This document shows, piece by piece, positions 25,640 to 36,300 of a stretch of 64,000 bases of DNA. This stretch comes from Melanocharis versteri (taxonomy: Eukaryota > Chordata > Aves > Passeriformes > Melanocharitidae), in NCBI GenBank assembly GCA_013397845.1, contig VZTG01005455.1, positions 442,079 to 506,078 on the forward strand. Reading direction: 5' to 3'. Under the pieces are notes generated by a model. It was not told where the DNA came from, ran no database searches, and saw nothing but the letters and a program-made list of their open reading frames with translations. A program made the position numbers and the translations under genes. How positions within the stretch are numbered: the stretch's first letter is position 1; every line of letters starts with the position of its first letter.

Positions 25640-26170
25640 TATTAAGCAAACACTAAAACTCAATACCTATAATGTGCTCAGTATTTGAACTACACCCACA
25701 TACTGGGTTGTAACAGCTTCTATTAAATTAATGTTACCCACATTATAAATTACGCAAATTGTATGCAAATATTATTTGAATAGTAATACGGTGGTTATCA
25801 GTTGTCTGCAAAATAAATTAGTGTAGCAGAGTAAAGATAGTGTAGTAGAAGCGTAATATTTAATTGAGCACTAATTTTATTGTGATTATTACTTTTAAGT
25901 AACAACAGCATGATTATTAAAAAGATGTAATACAATGGATTATGCAGAGCTGATATAACATGCACATGATCCAAAACGCCTGCTTACAGATTAATATTGA
26001 TATAGTGTAATTTGTGGTTGCGAGGATTTACTCCCAATTGCTGTAAAATGGAACGTGACAGGTATTTGGTTCTGATTACCATGGATTTGCAAGAATAGCT
26101 GTTAGACCGTGTTTGGCAAAATGATAGTTATTAACAAGATATATTACCTTTTTTCTTAACATACCTTTAT
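25640..26170. promoter_or_regulatory. candidate conserved enhancer/proximal element
   Basis: This 530-bp AT-rich block lies less than 1 kb from CpG island A. It is packed with distinct homeodomain and POU words rather than simple repeats: ATGCAAATATT at 25763, TTTAATTGAGCACTAAT, AGATTAATATTGATATAG, CCCAATTGC and AGTTATTAACAAG. It also has TGTTTGGCAAAATG, a FOX/NFI-like word. Retained CpGs (TACGCAAAT, ATACGGTGG, AAACGCC, TTGCGAGG, AACGTGAC, GACCGTG) in otherwise CpG-poor DNA suggest constraint. No transcript-like signal is visible. It may control whatever starts in island A. Confidence 0.35.
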
Positions 26171-26820
26171 ATTATCAACAAAGTAAAGTAAACCCTCTGC
26201 AAAGCACGAGGTCCAAATGCACATGCACACACACATATAATCTGTGTGGCATTTAGAGATTAAGATCACAAAATACAGTATTTTAGTCTAGTTCTTCCTT
26301 GGCAAACCGCACTCCAGCCTAAAAGCATTTAACAAAGCAGTACCCAACCCCTGAATTTCCCCATGCATAGTTAAGGAATTATATATCCCTAAACTGAAAA
26401 GTAAAGAAAGAACCAATAAAACCAGCCAAAGAATAAGCATAACCTCATCACCCAGCCAGGGAAGTGACTAAATACCTACTCAAATTCTAACTTTCCCAGC
26501 TACTTGTCACCCATCAAAAATTCCTTAAGATCCACTTTGATAACAAGTTTACAATGCACTCAAACAGATGCACCGACCTTTTCAAGGTCTGCACCTATTC
26601 GCAGAGCATTATAAACCTATAATTCCACTCTTAACAGAAATTGAAAGAAAGAAAACAAAAATGAGGCAGAAACGGGCAGGAGAAAAAGACCTGTTATCAT
26701 ATCACGGGTACTGATCTTCCCACTTCCAAAACTAACTTCAATAACGCTTCATCTAGAATAGGAAACCAGCAAAACCAGCAATAGAAACCCCCACTCCGAT
26801 CACAGCTACAGCCGAACTGT
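26171..26820. other. non-coding flank of CpG island A
   Basis: AT-rich, plus-strand A+C-rich sequence grading into the CpG island. No open frame, repeat or TATA-type promoter was recognised. Confidence 0.5.
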
Positions 26821-26830
26821 GCCACACAGC

Positions 26831-26905
26831 AAAACTACAGTTGCGGTTCTCCCCGTGAAAGGAACATTGTCAGTGACAGCAGTAAACACAACATTAGCAA
26901 AGCCG
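26831..26905 (+). repeat. diverged copy A of a duplicated island-edge motif
   Basis: Contains AAAACTACAGTTGCGGTTCTC and, 39 bp later, ACAACATTAGCAAAGCC. Both blocks recur in the same order and orientation at the edge of island B (29955-30025). Most differences between the copies are transitions. Two further short shared blocks lie further into each island: CCTGCTCGA at 26929 and 30169, and AGAGCCGGC at 27076 and 30185. The minus strand here also carries a short open frame from an ATG near 26919 that ends at TAG next to the shared block. It is too short (about 28 codons) to call a gene. Confidence 0.35.
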
Positions 26906-27084
26906 CGATCCCGGGGAACATCGCCGCCCCTGCTCGAGAGGGGGCTGCCGCCGCTGATCGCAGCCGGCACCCGGCACCTCTCCGCGCTCCCCTGCGGGCC
27001 AACTTCGCCCCCCGCCGCCGCGCTCCGAGCGCTGCTCCCCAGCCGGGGCCGGCGGCGCGGCCGCGGAGCGTGGCTAGAGCCGGC

Positions 27085-27500
27085 NNNNNNNNNNNNNNNN
27101 NNNNNNNNNNNNNNNNNNNNNNNNNNNNNNNNNNNNNNNNNNNNNNNNNNNNNNNNNNNNNNNNNNNNNNNNNNNNNNNNNNNNNNNNNNNNNNNNNNNN
27201 NNNNNNNNNNNNNNNNNNNNNNNNNNNNNNNNNNNNNNNNNNNNNNNNNNNNNNNNNNNNNNNNNNNNNNNNNNNNNNNNNNNNNNNNNNNNNNNNNNNN
27301 NNNNNNNNNNNNNNNNNNNNNNNNNNNNNNNNNNNNNNNNNNNNNNNNNNNNNNNNNNNNNNNNNNNNNNNNNNNNNNNNNNNNNNNNNNNNNNNNNNNN
27401 NNNNNNNNNNNNNNNNNNNNNNNNNNNNNNNNNNNNNNNNNNNNNNNNNNNNNNNNNNNNNNNNNNNNNNNNNNNNNNNNNNNNNNNNNNNNNNNNNNNN
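27085..27500. other. assembly gap (416 N)
   Basis: A continuous run of 416 N interrupts CpG island A. Its true length is unknown. The flanks are very GC-rich, so sequence dropout is the likely cause. Apparent open frames running across it (for example 26819-27529 and 26835-27638) are artefacts of translating N. Confidence 0.99.
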
Positions 27501-27802
27501 CAACAAAGAACTACAACAACAAATTTTAAAAACCCAGGCACTTATAATCCTATCATTTAATTGCCAAAGCCAGCTCCTACATGTGGACCAACCTGCCTGC
27601 GCGGACATGGCACGGCCAGAGCTCCGGGTCAGCTGCACTGGGAGATGCAGGATGGCAGGGAAGGGTCAGAGCAGAGTCAGGCCCGGACAACCCGGGAAAG
27701 CTGGATGAAAAAGGCCCTCCCGAGCCTTGTGAGGTCTGGATCCAGGGTACACCCCGCTGGAATGATGACCCTTCCCGCTGCCCCGTGATGGGCAATGGCA
27801 CA

Positions 27803-27811
27803 GCTTACCTG
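27803..27811 (-). other. consensus 5' splice donor on the minus strand
   Basis: Read on the minus strand the site is CCCAG followed by GTAAGCTG, a near-perfect vertebrate splice donor at the edge of CpG island A. It would end a first exon lying at higher coordinates in the GC-rich DNA (27809 upward) and send an intron leftward through the gap. A donor word alone is weak evidence. Its position and agreement with the A+C-rich plus strand make it worth noting. Confidence 0.25.
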
Positions 27812-27830
27812 GGGGCGTCAGTTAGGACAG

Positions 27831-29680
27831 GGGCATCCCAGAGCCCCCTGCAGAGCCCACCCCACTCCCCCCACCACTCCTAGGGAGAAGCCAAGCACAA
27901 GTCCCAGTCTGCCCATACACAGAAGTAGAAAGGGGCCCACTACTCCCTCTACCCCTAAATGAAATGATTCTCTACCCAGATTCACACTTTCGTATCCAAA
28001 CTGCCTTCTAAACAGTAACCAATATCTTATGATTTTTCACATTCATTTTATATTTATAAAATTCCAAATATATATACCCACTGAGCAAACAAGTGCATAC
28101 ATTGGTATTGCAAAGACAAGACCAAAGCCATCTTCCTTTTTACTCCAGTTTTCCACAGAACCAGTCACTCCCTGAACTTCCCTGCATGCCAGTAAGTCTT
28201 GAGGACTTGGTGAATTTTGAAATGACCCTTACTATGGTGGGGGTCCCATCTCCACAGCCGTGTCCCAGCCCCAGGAGACTCATGCAGCTGGTCACAGCAG
28301 CCAGCTCTGCCACCACAGACAAGGCTCCAATGAACCCTCTAGCAGAAACATCTTTATGGACTTCCTGAGAATTAAGAAACAAATCTAAGATTATAAATTA
28401 CATCACTAGCAGAGCAGCTAATGCAATCCACAATTTTTTGCTTTCCTAAGGAGTACACCGTTGTTTTATAAGTGTTATTGGGTTAAAAATATTGCTGAGG
28501 AAAAGCTGTGGCACTGTTATCAGTGGAAGTCAAACATGATAGACTTCATCTTAACTTGGGCTTCACTGCAAGATTCACATCTGCATCATGTGTCTTGTGG
28601 GCCCCCAAAGGGAGGGAGCTCAGGCAAGGCTGTGCTGCTGACAGTCCACGCTCACACCCAGCAAACCCCAAAGCACTGCTCCCCTCCCTGCCAGGGCAGG
28701 CAGGTGCACACACCATTTCCTTTCTTGCATCTGTTTTCACCACTGACTCAAACACTCTACTCTGGCCCTCAAGCTTTAAAATACCATGAGTTGGGCCTCT
28801 CTCTTCTCTGTTTCTTATTTTAGCATCACTGTTGGTTTTAAAGGCCCCATTCAAAATCATAATTTATGGCCAGTACTTCAGATCAACATGGGAGGTGGAG
28901 TCACACTTTGAAAACATTTCTCCAGACACAGGTAGAGAGCATTTAAAAAAAAAAACCAAAACAATTACTATTAATAAAAGTAAAAGCATATTCTGTCACC
29001 TAATCACCTACATTCAGTATCGTGCCTGTTTTCAGTACCTTGAACTTCAACCATTAAACTCAAACAACTTACTAAAAGCACTGGGACATGCAGAAGATGG
29101 CAGTTCTGCTTCCTGTTTTCTCAGAGGGTCTTTTGGCTGCCAGCTGGTCACCCCTGCACCAAAGCAGTCTGCAACAACCCAAGGGCTCTTACCCAGCAGA
29201 AAGAAAAATCACTTCCCAGGTATAAGCACCTTCACTTTCTTAAAGCAAACCCTTTTCAATTCTTCAGAAACTAGCAAAAGACGCACAAAATAGATCCTGA
29301 AAAGGCTTTCAGAACTCATTCCAGCAAAGGGGTGGGAGATCCTTCATCACCAAGCAAACCTGCTGTCCCCATGAGGTGCAATAGCAGAAGTAATCCATCT
29401 CCTCAGAACTTGCGTGTTTGTCACCTGGAGCTGCCCAAGCACCTGGGCTCTCAGCTGTGTGACAAAGTTTGTGAATGAAGCAGCTTTTTGCAGTCAGTTT
29501 CAAACCCCCAAGGATGCACCTGAGTGTCACCACCGTGGACACCCAGCCCATGCTCCACTGGAGCCCTGTGCCAGACACACATCTGTTGCCACGGGGCTGG
29601 AGGGACGGTGTTTTCCCCAGCCGTCTCCCCAGAGACACAGCAGCCCTGCTGCCAGTGGCCACGCTTGGCTACACATCACC
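27831..29680. other. non-coding stretch between CpG islands A and B
   Basis: Moderately GC-rich, plus strand A+C-rich. Several overlapping frames of about 90-150 codons exist on both strands (28093-29293), but none resembles a protein family and they contradict one another. No repeat was identified. Confidence 0.5.
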
Positions 29681-29689
29681 TGGGCGCAC

Positions 29690-30270
29690 TCCAGCGGAGC
29701 ACGAGCTGGCCTTGCTCTCCCAGACCTGGCCTAAGGAGCCAAGGGCTGCGGGGACACGTCGGGGTGTAGCCGTCCCCCCAGTGCCGGCTGCTGGCACAGG
29801 GATCCAGCACCCTCTACAAGGCCCCAGCTCAGGGGCAAGCACGAGCACGAGGCTGTCCCGGCTCCAGCTCCGCACAGCGAAGGGTTCATTTACCCGAACT
29901 GCCAGGAACAGAAAATTCAGCTGGCCTCGGCGTGACCTCTTTTACAGTTATAGCGGAAAATACAACTGCGGTTCCCAGCACCTGCAATAGCTCAGAACGC
30001 GGATAACAACATCAGCGAGGCCTCCTGGCCCAGTGCACTGCGGCCCGGCCCCGCAGCCTGCTACAAAGGGGCGCGCTGCCTCAGCACGGGTCAGGCTCCG
30101 GCTGTGCCGCCGAGGCTGCAGGCGGGAGCCCTGCTGCCATTCCACCGGCCCGGCCCGGCCCTGCCCGGCCTGCTCGACCAGCCCAGAGCCGGCTGCCCGG
30201 CGAGATGCTCCTCGTAGGTGGCTTGGGCGGTTGTCCCCATTTAGGGTTAGAGGAGAAGGAGGAGTCCCGC
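29690..30270. promoter_or_regulatory. CpG island B
   Basis: CpG-rich from about 29690 to 30270, densest at 30000-30200, including a GGCCC microrepeat near 30143-30170 and words such as GCGCGCTGCC and CTGCCCGGCGAG. The length and density fit a vertebrate promoter island. Frames covering it on both strands (29475-29990 and 30033-30305 plus, 29948-30295 minus) read as Arg/Pro/Ala-rich translation typical of GC-rich non-coding DNA. It shares collinear motif blocks with island A. It may be an alternative promoter of the same unit or a separate divergent promoter. Confidence 0.6.
29955..30025 (+). repeat. diverged copy B of the island-edge motif
   Basis: GGAAAATACAACTGCGGTTC is followed 31 bp later by ACAACATCAGCGAGGCC, matching copy A at 26831-26905 in order and orientation. 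Differences such as CAGTTG versus CAACTG and ATTAGC versus ATCAGC are mostly transitions, as expected from old duplication. Short matches in GC-rich DNA can be accidental, so homology is likely but not certain. Confidence 0.35.
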
Positions 30271-30306
30271 CGCAGTGTCCCTCTGATGAAGGCACAAATG
30301 CCTAGA

Positions 30307-30319
30307 CCCCTCTGGTGGC
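30307..30319 (-). promoter_or_regulatory. putative CTCF site
   Basis: The minus strand reads GCCACCAGAGGGG, matching the CTCF core CCASYAGRKGGC at all but the last C. It lies about 40 bp beyond the end of CpG island B, close to where strand composition changes. CTCF often occupies such promoter-flanking sites. Only binding data can confirm it. Confidence 0.4.
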
Positions 30320-30320
30320 T

Positions 30321-33300
30321 GCTGTGGCCGAGGCATGAGAGGACTCACAAGCTGAAAACACTGTGCAACTATTGGAGCTGCTGGGATTGCACCAAAACAG
30401 TCAAACTTCCCACCTGCTTCATCAGATTCAGCAGCAAACAGTGGGGAAGAGAGTTTGAAGCAGGGAAGGGACATCCCAGCCTCATCCTTTCTCTTTCAAA
30501 CCTACATACACTTCTTGATAATCTTGTTACATAAAGTACATTTGTGCTCTGTATGCAAAGGAACATAAAAAGGCAATGAGGAAAATGTGAGCTAGAAACA
30601 AGGACCTGTATAGTGCTCCAAAGGCCGGGTGCAGCTGCCACCACCTGCCCTGATGTCCCTGTTCCTGGAGGAGGAGAGATAAGACTGTCACTGGTGGGTC
30701 AGGTGAGACGGGCTGAGGCCAGCAGTCCACAGCCACAGAGGCAAAAGTTAACTGAACTACACCCCTTGTGAGACAGCACGGAAACCTCTTCTGCTGAGAA
30801 CACTCCATTCGATCCAAAGAAGAGCCTGTTTTCCCCCAAAACAAGAATAATGAAATCACAGTTTTCTATCCAGAAAATGTTAATGGAAAATGTGTGCCCA
30901 GCTATGAATACAGATTGGAGATATTTGGATTTCTGAGGAAAGGAAGGTCAAGTCATTTTCACAGTGTGAAAAACGAAGCTAACAGAGTTCATATTTCTCT
31001 GTGAAGCAATGATTGATTTTTCTTTCTGTGCCTCATTCATACTGCACTAAACATGTATAGAGAACAAACTTACACCTTAGATAAAGCACACAGATTACAT
31101 TAATACATTGAAAATTAAGTTAACATTAGCATCTGTTTGAAGGTAGGCACAAGAACATTTAGCTCAACTCTATGAGAACAGGAGTTGGCATAAATCTTAC
31201 GTATCCTAAAGCTGCTATATCACAAAAAATCACCATTGAGATGTGCATACATAAAGTAGGAACACATCATGTTCTGCCTTTATGGCTAAATTTCCTCTTT
31301 GGCAGTACATAAGGATTGTAGTTACTGAAAGCATGTTGTTACTCAATTTCAAGTGTGTATGTATAGGCAATTTTATTTTCCTACCATCTTAATTGTAATT
31401 ATCAACTCCGTGTTGCCTGAGTGATTCATTTAAGTGTGCAGAACTATTCTTATTAGAGTTGCTACTCCTATTTTATGAAACAAGATTAATTGAAAACAAT
31501 AATCACTTCTAGAAATATATTGATACTGTAGGTAGGGGGAATGTTTTCATGTCCTGCTGAATCATCCTTCCTTCAGTAAGTTTCTCCAGACTCCTTTAGG
31601 AAACATGGAGTTTTGGCATTTTTGTTATAGTGGAGTTCATAATGGCAAGCTCTTACATATCTTATGTTAGGATGTGTCCACAGCTACCTGCCAGGACACA
31701 CTGAGTTTCACCATGCTCTGATCCTATAAGGCTCACAGTGGATATTATAAAATCCCACAATGATTGGATGTGAATTGGGGTTTTCAACTCCCTCTTTTGA
31801 CACCTCTGCATTTCTTGACCACATGTCACCAAAAGCCCCAGGAATGCCATTCAGGTGGTGAGAAAGTCCTCCCTGATACAGGTTGCAAACTAATGCTTTC
31901 AAGAGATGCACATTGATAACTCAGCAGTTGTGCTAGAAATGTTGTGGTGCTCAGACTGTGACACTGTGTGACCCTACCTGACCAAGGCACAGCTCCACTT
32001 GATGTTTTGCTAGTGTCAGAAAAATGAAGAGGAAATAAGGCAACAACAATGAGATTCCTATTTATTACTGTCACACCGCACATTAGCCAGGCAGCTCTTA
32101 AAACACTGTCAGGATAGTCTAAACTTTCATAACTAGGCAAGACAGAGACTGTAGTCAAAAGCTCTAATAAAGTAACTTCAGAAACAAGTAACCAAAAGGA
32201 TCTACTAGAAAGCAGATGCAAATCAGCTGTGAAAAGCAAAAGGGAGAACCACAGAACTAGGAATTTGGAGGGCACCACTGGTCAAAAGTACAGAGGCTTT
32301 ATGAGAAAAAAGTCAAAACCAACTTGACTTTCAAGTAGACATCTCATTAATTAATTAGAGTCATCATAGTTTGATCTTTCTCTGCCATCCATCCCCCACC
32401 CTTTTATTTTTTTCTTGTTTTGATGTTTATGACCAATGCTTTGTTTTGCAGAATTTAAAGCAGCTGGGTATCTTCTTCTAAGATTTAAGGAACAAAACTT
32501 TATGTCATGCTTACCAACTGATTGTGAATGATGGGTCATAGGGAGTAGTTTAAGAGATGGCCATGTTGCAATCCTTCCCTTTAACCAAACCACTTGCTTA
32601 GAGCTTTAGCATGGCTCTCACCATCTCCTAGCCTGGCACATAGAAGTGATCTCTGTAGTAGCTTTTTAACCAATTGCATGACCACATGTTTCTTATGAGT
32701 GGAACTAAAGATAACACACAGTGTAAAACAAAACTACCAAACCAACTTCGAAACACAAACACAGCCAGAAAATTGAAGTGCAAAAGCATGGTTAAAAGGC
32801 TTTTCACATCAAGTTTCCTTCTTTCTGCCATGTTGCTTTCAAAAGGCAGAAGCACTTTACAGCAATGATGTCTATATATAAGCTGCTGAAGTACTGTCTT
32901 GTCTTCAATGATTTTTATGATGATATTCTCTAATGCACTTTACAGAAACATAACACTAGGCAAAGCTTCCTTTTTATGAAGGAAACAAAAACAATAATAT
33001 ATGGCACATAGCATTAGCACAGAGGTGGAATATCAGACAACAAAAGCTGATCTTGTTTTCTTTCTCTTTTCCCCCCTTCTTTTATTCTGATAAGATCACT
33101 CTGTTATGTTCATCCCTTTCAACCTCAGTTTTCTGGTCACCCTATGTTAGGAAAATAAGACTTTCCTGTCTTCTACTAACATTAGAACATGGTGTCTCTA
33201 ACAAACATATTCAGAGCAGATCCTGTAGCTGTTCAGGATTAACCGTGAGATACCAACATAATTCAAGCAACCGCTTGGGTATTTGTCTAGATGTTTAATA

Positions 33301-36300
33301 CCAAAGAAAGGAATTTGATGATAAATACAAAGCACTAAAAAGTGCAAATACTATCCATGTATAGAAAATAGTCCATGTGTACAATGAAGAGGTCAGACAA
33401 AACTAAAACTCATAAGAAGAACCTTCCCCCAAGAGGAGGTTGATAAATACTTACTGTTTCTTTTCTAGTAAAAAAAAAAAAAAAAATGTCAAATTAATTG
33501 CAGGATCCTTGTGTTTTCACAAATACATACCCAGTGAAAGTATCTGCTGTTTTTGTTCACAAATTTTATCAATTTCACAGTATTTTGGAGCATTTTACAG
33601 GTGCACTGGGGGGGTGGAGGAGAGGCAATAGACTTGAGTCAGTTGTGAGAAAAACAGAAGTGTCAGCTTTCCATGGGCAGACACGGTCAGTCCTCCAAAT
33701 ACTTTGGCCATTAATGGATAGATCCTATAGACATGTTACATCCTAGTTTGCTATGATGTGACAAATGTTATGGTATAGAATACACCTTTAGGCTATCTGC
33801 CCACATATCCATTTGACAAACTCAAACACTGCATGATCATCAGTGGGTTTGGGTGCTCATACCCTCCCAGCTTCTTACAAGAAACAAAATCCAGTTCTGA
33901 CTTAAGAAGATATTCAGGCCCACTTAGAAGACAAGAGCAGAGAACTCCTCATTTGTACTCCTGAGCCCTACAGGACCTGATGAAACTGGTACTCAATACA
34001 GAAATAGCGTCAGGATTAGAGCATCTGAGACAGTCTGTCAAAGGCCTTTGAGAGGTCTTGGAAAGGTTCTGCTGAGAACAGTGCAAGACCATTGCAGCAA
34101 TTTCTTTTCATTCAAGAGATGAATGTCTGGCATATTTATTTCATAAAGCGAGAACCAGGATCCCAAACAAATAGCTAGAATGAGTATTATTCAGTCTTTT
34201 TCCTGGCAACCAGCTTAAATGACCGTGTCTTGCTTTTCTGGGAAACCTGCCAGGTGAGCTTTGAAAGGATTGTAGTGCTGATGGCAGAGTCTGGAGGGTT
34301 CGTTCCATGTGCTAACCAGAGGTCTGCTAAAATAATCAGGAGGAGGAGGCAAGGCCTTCATCCTGCGCAAGAGAAGAGGGCTGGAGCATAATGGCATTGC
34401 CGGGGGGAACCAAGAAGGCTGTTAAGCTCACTGGGGCATGGACTGTCTTTTACCATGTGTTTGCACAGCTCTAGCACTTTACCCCAGAGTAAAGTCTTTA
34501 AAAGTGGTTAAATGACTTATGCTCTTAAAATCTATTTCCAAAAGTGAGTAGTATAACTTCCATTTACTCCCCTCACTGGGCCTGGGGTGCAATTCCACTC
34601 CCACTTGCCTTTTTTTTTTTCCTCATCCCTGATGAAAAAATTACTGCCAGGTCACTTACCTGGTTCACTTGTGATTCTCCTGCTTACGTGACTGTGCCTC
34701 ATGAAATTATCTCCACAGCTAGAACATGGGGTTGGCACCAAATGATATTTTACCATTTTGGAATGTCACCACATTTATTGAAAATTAAGTTTTGAGGAAA
34801 AAAGTGAATAACAAAACAGAATTCTTAAATCAGAATTAATCCAAGCTACATAATGAAGAGCTGCCAAGTGAAAAATTTGCTACCGTGACTTACATATTGA
34901 ACTGATTTAAATGACCTAATTTAGGAAAATGCATTTTAAAATGTCATTCTGTCAGTGTGGAAAACTGGTGCTGTAAGAGTCAGTAATCATCATCCTTCTG
35001 ATAGTATTAATGCGAATTTTCCTATTATATAATATAGATTATTAGCTATTTCATCCCTAAGGAAAACACTGATATTGACAAAGGGAGAATTTCACTTTGA
35101 GTGAAAGAGCCACACTTGGCAAGGAGTTTAAAAGCAGAATAGTATTTATGTAAATATAATGAGAAGATTATGGCTGATCTCCTTGACATTATTCTTCCAT
35201 CAAATGATGGAAACATTAGAAATTTATCTGAACTATGCTAAAATAGCTAAATATTAAAAGGAAACCTTACAGCCAGCTGCAATGAGGCAACACCTGAAAA
35301 GCCTGTTGTCCACCCTGTTAGGAACAGATAAGTCTTTGTGCATTGTCAGTGACTAAAACCAAACATAGATAGTTACAGGTAACAGTGCAAACCACCAAGG
35401 AGCAGCTGATGGAAGAATTGACCTAAGTGATCACAGACCCTTATATTGCTTGTTCACTCTGTTTGAATTTTAAAGACCCAGAAATAAAAATTGAGACCAA
35501 TGATGTATCTCTTTAATGCAACAGAAACGTGGTATTCATGAGTATACCATATTTATGGGTTTTTTAAAAGGTAGAAGAACAATATTGCACCACTACACCC
35601 TACACTACTACACAGTTACAAGAGCAAGTCACCATGTCAATGGTCATACTTGCAAATTAGTTTCAGGCTCCTGGTAGAAGTCATAAAAAAAAAAAGTCAA
35701 TCAAGAGCAGAACTGCCAACTACAGCATAAGGGCATTAAAAATATAGAACAATATCTATCACCCCAATTGCAACCTTAAAATCGCATAACAGATCATTGT
35801 TGAGAGAAAAAAAGTCAACCACAGACTAATGTAATTAAGAGACTGATTATTTGACTGAGGAAAAAATTAGTATCCTATGTATAGAGAGGTTTCTTTTTGG
35901 ATTACAGTGACAAATGCTTCCTAATCTTTTTAAGAGCTGCGCACATTTGCTGATGGTTCATTCAACTGCCCTTACAAGAGGCAAAGATTTTCTTAAGTAG
36001 GTGCTTGAAACCGCACTGGCATTTTTAGAGGAAAATCAGAACACTTCCTTTGGTCCTGGTTTTTGTATGTAGTTTCAAGAATGTAGTTTCAAGCATAAAA
36101 GTTTTAAAAATAAGGGCAGGAGCCTTTGGGAAGACTGTACACAAAAGAGACACAATACAGTAAGCAGATGCAAGTAACTAAACAAAGCATGCTTGGGTCT
36201 CAACAGCTGCTGTAGTTTTCTGCATGTTATTTAAAAAATCTTTATTTATTTTAGATATTTTTCCTGATAAAAGTACTTTATACCTTTCACGTTTCCTATA

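Larger units (their letters stand above)
26890..27830. promoter_or_regulatory. CpG island A (probable promoter, incomplete)
   Basis: From about 26905 the sequence becomes extremely GC- and CpG-rich (CCGCCGCCGCG, GGCCGGCGGCGCGGCCGCGG) up to the gap. Right of the gap it stays CpG-rich to about 27830 (GCGCGGACATGG, CCCGGACAACCCGGG, GGGGGCGTC). In vertebrates such islands mark promoters and first exons. The core is missing, so start site, direction and gene cannot be read. No TATA box is visible in the flanks. Strand composition and a minus-strand splice donor at 27.8 kb favour at least a minus-strand transcript. Confidence 0.7.

Noticed and set aside
26835..26921. Minus-strand ATG with hydrophobic leader-like stretch as a signal peptide exon
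   Set aside because: The frame runs only about 28 codons to a TAG, and no consensus splice donor interrupts it before the stop. Hydrophobic Leu-rich runs are easily produced by such composition.
26819..27708. Long open frames across the CpG island
   Set aside because: They are created by translating the 416-N gap as X. The real flanking parts are short and GC-biased.
30240..30256. Telomere-like TTAGGGTTAG
   Set aside because: Only about one and a half units; not an interstitial telomeric array.
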